Shown here in pieces: positions 15,077 through 20,013 of a stretch of DNA of 20,013 nt. Source of the stretch: an uncultured Lachnospiraceae bacterium (GTDB lineage: Bacteria; Bacillota; Clostridia; Lachnospirales; Lachnospiraceae); assembly GCA_910587295.1 (NCBI GenBank), contig CAJULP010000037.1:1-20013 (forward strand). The letters are read 5' to 3'. The notes beneath the pieces are model-generated. The model saw only the letters and a program-made list of their open reading frames with translations. It had not been told where the DNA came from and searched no databases. Positions within the stretch are counted from its first letter, which is position 1; each line of letters begins with the position of its first letter. Both the position numbers and the translations under genes were made by a program.

Positions 15077-16417
15077 CTATATTTCCGGATTCATCAAACC
15101 AAGCTTCTGTACAAAAGGATGGTTCGTCCACTCATCCAAAAGCGCCTCCGCTGTCTTTAAATCCTTACACCAATGGAAATGCAGGAAGAAGAGCAGCAAA
15201 GATTCTTTGCTTCTGGTCCTCATAAACTCCAGTTTCCTTTCCGCAAACTGCCATCTGGGCATCATGGCATTTACGATCAGCTCCCTTGGCATAGGGTCTA
15301 ACGGGAGCCAGCGCATACCGGAAGCATCCACCTCCGCCTTGCTTTCCACTGCCAGGTCATCCGGAAATTCCGGCATCAGGCCGTTGTTGGCAATGTTCAC
15401 CTGGAACACACCCTTTTCATTATTGGCAATGGCATTGATGATGGGAACGATCTGCTCACCGCTGAAGCTGGTGTCTAACAGGCTGGATGCCGGCTGATCG
15501 CTGTCCGCCGCTTTCCTGATCTTCTCCAGCTCCAGTGTACAGTTATAAATGTGCTGCTTCCAGCCGATCTCGGAATCAAACCCGCCTAACGCACCGTAGA
15601 AATACTGGCTGGTAGGGAAATCGGTATGATACCACCATCCCCCATGGCGGCAGGTATCCCCGATGGGATAATAGCCAAACAGCTCATACTGATGAATCGC
15701 TGCCCTGGACATCTGATGGTCATGGTAAGTTCTTCCGTACGCCACCTTCTGGTATGTTTCACCGTTTTTCTTGATCCAGTCGTTTAACATGGGCATTGCG
15801 TCCTTGCCCTCATACTGAAACTCCGTAAGCCACAGCCAATGGTTAAAGCCAGGGCAGGAGTATGTAACCTTGTCAAAATCGATCCCAAGAAATCCGCTGA
15901 TCTCCTTTACGCCGTAATGGAAGCCGTGGCACAGCCCTACGGTCTTGATCTTGGAATTTCTGATGATGTAAGTAGTTCCTTCAAACACAGGGTTCATTGC
16001 CATTACATGCCATGCGTCCGGACAGTTTTTCTCCATACCCCGGATCAACTGCAGCATGAACTGCATCTGGGAAAACTCATAAAGCTGGTTTCCTCTGTAA
16101 AAACCATACTTCTCACTGATATCCCGGCATTCCTCATACCAGTCATAGCCCCCTACCTGTACGGCGCTGATCACGAAATCGCATCCCTCTAAAGCTTCGT
16201 CCAGGTTGGTGGTACTGGTGATGGTCAGATTACATTTTAATTCCTCATTTAATTTTTTTGCCGCCCTGGTGACGAAATCCAAACGATCCTCATCAATATC
16301 CTCGAAGACCACCTGAGATCCGTAAAGCCCTTTATACAGACACATATCCGTAATAATATGGGCGCTGAACTGTGCGCTTCCCGCACCTACCACTGCAATT
16401 TTAGTTGTTTTAGCCAT
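15077..16417 (-). CDS. Glycoside hydrolase family 4 enzyme, alpha-uronidase-like (LplD-type)
   Basis: 446 residues, full length for GH4. These enzymes bind NAD and a divalent metal and cleave by transient oxidation at C3 and elimination. Seen: Rossmann motif VVGAGSAQF (9-17), MNP (141-143), metal-ligand region C163-H164-G165-F166, and His193 in GFNHWLWL. The four residues at the Cys sort GH4 specificities: CHGx is linked to alpha-glucuronidases/galacturonidases, against CHEV or CHSV for neutral alpha-glucosidases and alpha-galactosidases and CDMP or CN(V/I)P for 6-phospho enzymes. Its order after a binding protein and two permeases equals B. subtilis lplABCD, whose LplD is described as an alpha-galacturonidase (from memory). 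No signal peptide, so it acts on imported glycosides. It lies 21 nt after the permease gene with AAGGAGAGAG upstream. Confidence 0.9.
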   Translation of the reverse strand: MAKTTKIAVVGAGSAQFSAHIITDMCLYKGLYGSQVVFEDIDEDRLDFVTRAAKKLNEELKCNLTITSTTNLDEALEGCDFVISAVQVGGYDWYEECRDISEKYGFYRGNQLYEFSQMQFMLQLIRGMEKNCPDAWHVMAMNPVFEGTTYIIRNSKIKTVGLCHGFHYGVKEISGFLGIDFDKVTYSCPGFNHWLWLTEFQYEGKDAMPMLNDWIKKNGETYQKVAYGRTYHDHQMSRAAIHQYELFGYYPIGDTCRHGGWWYHTDFPTSQYFYGALGGFDSEIGWKQHIYNCTLELEKIRKAADSDQPASSLLDTSFSGEQIVPIINAIANNEKGVFQVNIANNGLMPEFPDDLAVESKAEVDASGMRWLPLDPMPRELIVNAMMPRWQFAERKLEFMRTRSKESLLLFFLHFHWCKDLKTAEALLDEWTNHPFVQKLGLMNPEI

Positions 16418-16438
16418 AATAACTCTCTCCTTATATTT

Positions 16439-17287
16439 TTAGCCTTTAAGGCCTGTTGTACTGATTCCTTCCACCAGATATTTCTGGAAAAACAAGAAGA
16501 TGATAAGGACCGGCAGCATGGACAAGGCAGCCATGGCAAACATAGGTCCTGTATCCCCCAAACTTTCCGGGTCCGCAAACAGCTTTAACGCCACCGACAC
16601 CGTATAGCTTTTGGGCTTTACCAGATATAGGAGCTGACCGAAATAATCATCCCATTTCCAGTAAAAAGAAAAAATTGTTGTCGTGATCACCGCCGGCTTG
16701 ATCAGCGGCAGGATAATATGTACAAATGTGGAATACCGGCTACAGCCGTCGATCCGGGCCGCTTCATCCAATTCGTAAGGAATCCCCTGGATAAACTGCA
16801 TGGTCAGGAAGATGAAAAACCCCTGTCCGAAAAATGCCGGAACGATAAGCGGAAGGTTCGATCCCACCCAGCCCAGCTTATTGAACAAAATATACTGAGG
16901 GATAGAAAGCACCTGCCCCGGCAGCATCATGGTCAGCATCATGCAGATAAACCAGATTCCCTTACCCGGGAAATGAATCCTGGCAAAACCGTACCCAACC
17001 ATAGTGGAGGAAATCACGGCGCCCACGGTTCCCACAACGCAGATCACAAAAGTATTCCAAAAATAAGTTCCAAAGGTATAACCGCCGTCGCCAAAGCCTT
17101 TCCAGCCGTCAATGTAGTTTTCCAATGTCCACACTTTCGGGAACAGCCTTACCGAATCCCTTAGGATCTCCGCACTTTCCCTGAAAGATGACATGATGAT
17201 CCAAATCAACGGATAAACCATCACAAATCCGAAGCAAAGGGTAAACACATGATACAATATTTTTCTAAGCCTGCGCTTTTTTGCCAT
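16439..17287 (-). CDS. Carbohydrate ABC transporter permease (MalG/LplC-like)
   Basis: 282 residues from ATG 17287, preceded by GGAGGGGG; upstream in-frame ATGs lie deep inside the previous gene. It is an integral membrane protein with about six hydrophobic segments, the first at residues 11-33. The EAA loop that docks the ATPase is at 172-200 (ELDEAARIDG...LPLIKPA). The last residues (STTGLKG) are typical of this CUT1 family. Start overlaps the MalF-like gene by 23 nt, so the pair is coupled. No ATPase gene lies in the window, which is usual for Firmicute CUT1 systems served by a shared MsmX-type ATPase. Confidence 0.92.
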   Translation of the reverse strand: MAKKRRLRKILYHVFTLCFGFVMVYPLIWIIMSSFRESAEILRDSVRLFPKVWTLENYIDGWKGFGDGGYTFGTYFWNTFVICVVGTVGAVISSTMVGYGFARIHFPGKGIWFICMMLTMMLPGQVLSIPQYILFNKLGWVGSNLPLIVPAFFGQGFFIFLTMQFIQGIPYELDEAARIDGCSRYSTFVHIILPLIKPAVITTTIFSFYWKWDDYFGQLLYLVKPKSYTVSVALKLFADPESLGDTGPMFAMAALSMLPVLIIFLFFQKYLVEGISTTGLKG

Positions 17288-18227
17288 TTTGCCCCCTCCG
17301 TTTCTTCTTTTTCTTGTCCGACAAAGAACTTTCATAATATACCCAGGCATCGCTGGATTTAAAGATGAAAGCCGTCAGCACCGCGATCAGGATCAGCATG
17401 ATCCACGCCATGCCACAGGCGTATCCCATATTTCCATTCCGGAAAGCCTGATTATACAGATACATCACATACATCATCGTGGAGTTTACCGGTTTGCCCG
17501 CCGTGATCACATACGCCTGGGTAAAGTTCACAAACCCGTTGATCAGCGTCATGATCAGGTTAAAAAAGATCACCGGCGAAAGCATAGGCAGCGTGATCTT
17601 AAAAAACTTTACAAACGCGTTGGCGCCGTCCACGCTTGCTGCCTCGTAATAGATCAACGGTATATTTTTAAGCCCCGCCAAAAAAATGATCATGGACGCT
17701 CCAAACTGCCAGATAGACAAAGCAATCAGCACCCCAAGGGCCGTTTTGGTCTGAGTCAGCCACCCTACATGAGAGTCGATCCCTACCGCCTGTAAAAGCT
17801 GGTTGATCAACCCTTCCGTCTGAAACATCAGCTTCCAGGTGACGGAAATCGCAATGGAACCACCCACCAGTGTAGGCAGGTAATACAGCGCCCGGTAAAA
17901 CCCGGTAAACCTTGTTCCCGCATTTAATAAAAGGGCTACCAAAAGCGCAAACACAAGCCGCATGGGAACCGACGTGATGACATAGACCAGGGTCACGCGG
18001 AACGCCTTGAAATAAGCAGGATCTTTGGTGAACATACGGATATAATTGGAAAGACCTACAAATTTCGGCGTGTTTACCATGCTGTAATTGGTAAACGAAT
18101 AAAGAAAGGAACTGACGATCGGCACAATGGTAAAGCAAAGGAACCCGATGATAAAAGGCATGACAAAAAAGTATCCTGCGGCAGTATCGTTATATAACCA
18201 TGATGATTTCTTTTTTTTCTTTTTCAT
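17265..18227 (-). CDS. Carbohydrate ABC transporter permease (MalF/LplB-like)
   Basis: 320 residues with an unusually lysine-rich start (MKKKKKK) and tail (KKKKKRR), both expected on the cytoplasmic face. About six membrane segments, the first at 16-42. The EAA motif is at 193-220 (YYEAASVDGANAF...LPMLSPVI). It forms the translocation channel with the MalG-like partner and receives sugar from the lipoprotein encoded upstream. It starts 55 nt after the binding-protein stop, beyond a hairpin, with AAGGCGG 7 nt before the ATG. Imported substrate is unknown; a uronic-acid-containing oligosaccharide is inferred from the GH4 gene. Confidence 0.92.
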   Translation of the reverse strand: MKKKKKKSSWLYNDTAAGYFFVMPFIIGFLCFTIVPIVSSFLYSFTNYSMVNTPKFVGLSNYIRMFTKDPAYFKAFRVTLVYVITSVPMRLVFALLVALLLNAGTRFTGFYRALYYLPTLVGGSIAISVTWKLMFQTEGLINQLLQAVGIDSHVGWLTQTKTALGVLIALSIWQFGASMIIFLAGLKNIPLIYYEAASVDGANAFVKFFKITLPMLSPVIFFNLIMTLINGFVNFTQAYVITAGKPVNSTMMYVMYLYNQAFRNGNMGYACGMAWIMLILIAVLTAFIFKSSDAWVYYESSLSDKKKKKRRGQNGKKAQA

Positions 18228-18246
18228 ATTTAAACCGCCTTTTTTG

Positions 18247-18269
18247 CCGGGCTGCCCTTAGCAGCCCGG
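18247..18269 (-). promoter_or_regulatory. Intercistronic hairpin after the binding-protein gene
   Basis: Perfect 9-bp stem (CCGGGCTGC at 18247-18255, GCAGCCCGG at 18261-18269) with a 5-nt loop, 13 nt beyond the binding-protein stop on the minus strand. What follows on the transcript is A-rich, not U-rich, so it is not an intrinsic terminator. Such a stem between a binding-protein gene and its permeases typically protects the upstream mRNA and gives excess binding protein. Confidence 0.5.
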
Positions 18270-18282
18270 AAACCGTTGATTG

Positions 18283-19671
18283 TTAAGATGCGTTTGCCGC
18301 CCCGGCCTCTAACACGGCGTTTCCTTCGTTATAGATCATCTCGGCCAGTTCTTCTATGGAAATATCGTCATAGAACATTGCGTCAAAATTATTGATGATG
18401 ATATCTGTTGCTTCCGTTGCATAAGTCGGTGCGGGAGGCGCAATGGGGGAAGTATATTCGCCCAGCCAGTCAAACAGCGCAAACACTTTAATCGCGTTAG
18501 GATCGTCCAAAGACTCTCTGACTGCCGCACGGACCTTATTGTTGATCGGCACGCCTCTTTCCCCTTTGATGATCAGGTTGGCGTCAATATCATTTACAAG
18601 GAAATTGATCATTTCCACTGCTTCATCCGGATTTTCGCAGTCTGTGGTCACTGTCCAGAAATGCGCCGGCTTAATGTAAGTACTGTATTCTACCTGGCCT
18701 TTATCCCTGCCCCAGTCAGGCATTACCGTCAATTCCAGTTCTTCGTCGGAAACCGTGGTATAGGAAACAAACAGGTTACTCCAGCAAGGGATATACCACT
18801 GCTCCCCTGTGGTGATCAGGTTGCTCTCATATGTGCTTGTTTCTCTTGCTTTGTCAATATCAATACAAACGCCGCTGTCATACAATTCCTTGTTGTAGCG
18901 CAGCACGTCTTCTAAGATCTCAACCGGAAACCCCCATGCGCTGCAGTCCTCATTGACCATGGAATACCCCATTTCCCTTGCATGATATTCCACTAACAAA
19001 GGCGCTTCCTGGGAATCCTGACACTGAGCTTTTACCCCGGTCTTTTCGTAAATAGCCTTGCTGTACTGTGCGATATCTTCCCAAGTATATCCGGGCTCTA
19101 AAGAGATACCTGCTTCCTCCGCCACTTTTTTGTTATACATCATTGCGTAGCTGTTTACCCCACAGGGGATGCCATAAAGCTTCCCATCCACATAACCGCT
19201 GGCAAGCAGCGCCTCGTCACAATCGGAAATATCCAGTGCGCCGCTTTCCACATAAGGCGTCAGATCCACAAGTTTATCGTTTTTGATCCATGACTCCCAT
19301 TTGCTGTAATCCTGGCACATGATATCCGGCAGGTTTCCGCCTGCGGCTTCCGCCGACATTCTATCCCAATAACCGTTCCAGTCCGCATATTCATACTCAA
19401 ACTCAATGTTAGGATGATCCTGCTGATAAAGCTCGCTTGCCGCTATGGTGGTAGTATGCCTTGTCTCAGGACCCCACCATGACATTTTCAGCTTTACGCT
19501 TTCACCCGTTTGTGCTGCCGGCTCCTTTTCCTGTTTCTCATCCGCCCCCGCATCCTCTTGTGTTTTGGCCGGTTCAGCCGGTGCCTGGGTTTCCTTTCCC
19601 TTGGAACCGCAAGCGCTTATCCCCAACATGGTCACTACCAGCAGCAACGCCAAATACCTTCTCTTTTTCAT
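18283..19671 (-). CDS. Sugar ABC transporter substrate-binding lipoprotein (family 1 SBP)
   Basis: 462 residues. A lipoprotein signal peptide is clear: MKKRR, a hydrophobic core, and lipobox ISAC with Cys21 as the lipidated residue, followed by a flexible Ala/Glu/Gln-rich linker (about 22-56) that holds the protein outside the membrane. The mature part begins VKLKMSWWGPE and shows the bilobal SBP_bac_1 layout (VDLTPYVESG, KLYGIPCGV near residue 165, GKLYG turn). Being first in the operon, behind the best promoter and followed by a stabilising-type hairpin, it is expected to be the most abundant product. It should capture a glycoside outside the cell and deliver it to the two permeases. AAAGGAC lies about 10 nt before the ATG. 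Confidence 0.93.
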   Translation of the reverse strand: MKKRRYLALLLVVTMLGISACGSKGKETQAPAEPAKTQEDAGADEKQEKEPAAQTGESVKLKMSWWGPETRHTTTIAASELYQQDHPNIEFEYEYADWNGYWDRMSAEAAGGNLPDIMCQDYSKWESWIKNDKLVDLTPYVESGALDISDCDEALLASGYVDGKLYGIPCGVNSYAMMYNKKVAEEAGISLEPGYTWEDIAQYSKAIYEKTGVKAQCQDSQEAPLLVEYHAREMGYSMVNEDCSAWGFPVEILEDVLRYNKELYDSGVCIDIDKARETSTYESNLITTGEQWYIPCWSNLFVSYTTVSDEELELTVMPDWGRDKGQVEYSTYIKPAHFWTVTTDCENPDEAVEMINFLVNDIDANLIIKGERGVPINNKVRAAVRESLDDPNAIKVFALFDWLGEYTSPIAPPAPTYATEATDIIINNFDAMFYDDISIEELAEMIYNEGNAVLEAGAANAS

Positions 19672-19690
19672 AAGCTTTACGTCCTTTCTT

Positions 19691-19702
19691 TCAGTTCGTC
19701 AT
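19691..19702 (-). promoter_or_regulatory. Three-codon leader ORF (MTN) ahead of the binding-protein gene
   Basis: In the leader, GAGGTG followed after 6 nt by ATG ACG AAC TGA makes a complete minimal ORF, ending 19 nt before the real start at 19671. Its ribosome binding site is as good as that of the real gene. It may be chance, or a ribosome-loading or translation-control element. Confidence 0.2.
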
Positions 19703-19767
19703 TTTTTCACCTCAATAACTTTATCATTCCTGTTTCGCAAGCATTTTATCTAGAATTATTTGCTTTA

Positions 19768-19792
19768 TGTAATGTTAAGTATACATATTACA
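19768..19792. promoter_or_regulatory. Inverted repeat over the promoter (possible operator)
   Basis: TGTAAT (19768-19773) and ATTACA (19787-19792) form perfect 6-bp half-sites separated by 13 nt. The repeat covers the -10 and part of the spacer of the promoter at 19778-19806, the position expected of a repressor operator. It does not fit the CcpA cre consensus. The binding protein is unknown; no repressor gene is in the window. Confidence 0.35.
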
Positions 19793-19806
19793 CAAATCAT
19801 TCGCAA
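19778..19806 (-). promoter_or_regulatory. Sigma-A type promoter of the utilisation operon
   Basis: On the minus strand -35 TTGCGA (19806-19801) is separated by exactly 17 nt from -10 TATACT (19783-19778). Matches are 4/6 and 5/6 to the consensus. Transcription would start near 19771, giving a leader of about 100 nt before the binding-protein ATG at 19671. Confidence 0.6.
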
Positions 19807-19847
19807 TTCCCCGGGGTTTACAAAAGTATCATCATTTGACAAAACAA

Positions 19848-19896
19848 CGGACAGCACGCTTTGCGGACTGTCCGTATAAAAAAGTGTCTTCGACAC
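19848..19896 (-). terminator. Tandem terminator-like hairpins reading leftward
   Basis: First on the minus strand comes GTGTC-GAA-GACAC (19884-19896) followed directly by six T (A run at 19878-19883). Then a larger stem follows: arms CGGACAG (19848-19854) and CTGTCCG (19868-19874) with an inner CGC/GCG pair, then the T-rich TTGTTTTGTC. They would stop leftward readthrough from beyond the right window edge before it reaches the operon promoter. Confidence 0.5.
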
Positions 19897-19899
19897 CTC

Positions 19900-19945
19900 A
19901 ACCCCCTAGCCCCCATTCATGGGGGAATTAGGGGTTCCTTTTTTT
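19900..19945 (+). terminator. Strong hairpin with T-run on the plus strand, just before the right-edge ORF
   Basis: CCCCCA/TGGGGG arms around a TTCA loop (19910-19925) sit inside outer arms AACCCCCTA and TAGGGGTT (19900-19908, 19929-19936), interrupted by a small internal loop. Seven T follow (19939-19945). It is a good rho-independent terminator for rightward transcription, yet no rightward gene precedes it here. It may shield the transposase-like ORF from outside transcription or form part of a mobile-element end. Confidence 0.6.
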
Positions 19946-19969
19946 ATCGTTTTCCTGCATAATGTTCTC

Positions 19970-20013
19970 ATGAGCGTACTACAGGATATTTTTAGAGACC
20001 ATTATGAAGAAAT
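19970..20013 (+). CDS. Partial ORF at the right edge, possible IS91-type transposase N-terminus
   Basis: Fourteen codons are visible (MSVLQDIFRDHYEE) before the window ends. The LQ-IF-DHYEE pattern resembles the start of IS91-family (Y2/IS801-like) transposases common in Clostridia, but this is recognition from memory over a very short run. There is no clear ribosome binding site before the ATG; CATAAT at 19959-19964 could be a -10. A hairpin with a T-run lies just upstream. No function can be assigned firmly from 14 residues. Confidence 0.4.
   Translation, partial: MSVLQDIFRDHYEE

Noticed and set aside
14670..15497. Long plus-strand open frame (275 codons)
   Set aside because: Antisense to the sensor kinase N-terminus and GH4 C-terminus; no family features.
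3646..19671. Sulfoquinovose/sulfolactate degradation (SuyAB-like split UxaA, SDR, mutarotase, AKR)
   Set aside because: The split UxaA pair would fit SuyAB, but the GH4 enzyme with a uronidase-type motif, the lplABCD order and the absence of sulfosugar aldolase or transketolase-type genes favour sugar acids. Kept only as an alternative.
19741..19840. CcpA cre site in the operon promoter region
   Set aside because: I searched for TGWAANCGNTNWCA-like sequence by eye; the visible dyad TGTAAT-N13-ATTACA has the wrong spacing and no central CG.

Overview
The window looks like a chromosomal piece of a Clostridia-class Firmicute, most likely a Lachnospiraceae-type gut organism. Grounds: strong AGGAGG-type ribosome binding sites, a YesM/YesN-type two-component pair, a CUT1 sugar ABC transporter without its own ATPase, UxaA-type dehydratase subunits, and an Rpn/PD-(D/E)XK 'transposase' relic. 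This is inference from gene families and style, not a database match. No rRNA, tRNA or CRISPR array was seen.

Left part (1-3540): AT-rich accessory DNA. It holds an Rpn-family nuclease gene broken by one in-frame stop (minus strand). Divergent from it is a 665-residue protein on the plus strand: a complete Ser/Thr protein kinase domain joined to a second half that looks like a degenerate tRNA-guanine-transglycosylase-type barrel with a CxCxxC cluster. This is the least ordinary gene here. A 14-bp perfect hairpin (3587-3623) separates it from the convergent operon.

Main part (3646-19671, all minus strand, read right to left): a large sugar or sugar-acid utilisation locus. In transcription order: lipoprotein solute-binding protein, two permeases and a GH4 glycosidase (the lplABCD order of Bacillus subtilis); a YesM-type sensor kinase and a YesN-type AraC response regulator; then aldo/keto reductase, cyclase-family hydrolase, UxaA small and large subunits, Fe-dependent alcohol dehydrogenase, aldose-1-epimerase-like protein, second aldo/keto reductase, zinc MDR dehydrogenase and SDR. 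Most junctions overlap or are under 45 nt. The best promoter candidate (-35 TTGCGA, 17 nt, -10 TATACT) lies upstream of the binding protein and overlaps a TGTAAT-N13-ATTACA dyad. Hairpins without good U-tracts sit in three intercistronic gaps.

Working model (inference): the transporter imports a short glycoside, and the GH4 enzyme (CHGF motif, uronidase-like) releases a uronic acid. An aldo/keto reductase reduces it to the aldonate. The MDR/SDR pair, reminiscent of IdnD/IdnO, oxidises and re-reduces a carbon to invert it. The split UxaA dehydratase then makes a 2-keto-3-deoxy acid. No isomerase (UxaC), KDG kinase, aldolase or ABC ATPase is in the window.

Right edge (19672-20013): the operon promoter and leader, a cluster of terminator-like hairpins on both strands, and the first 14 codons of a plus-strand ORF resembling the N-terminus of an IS91-type transposase.
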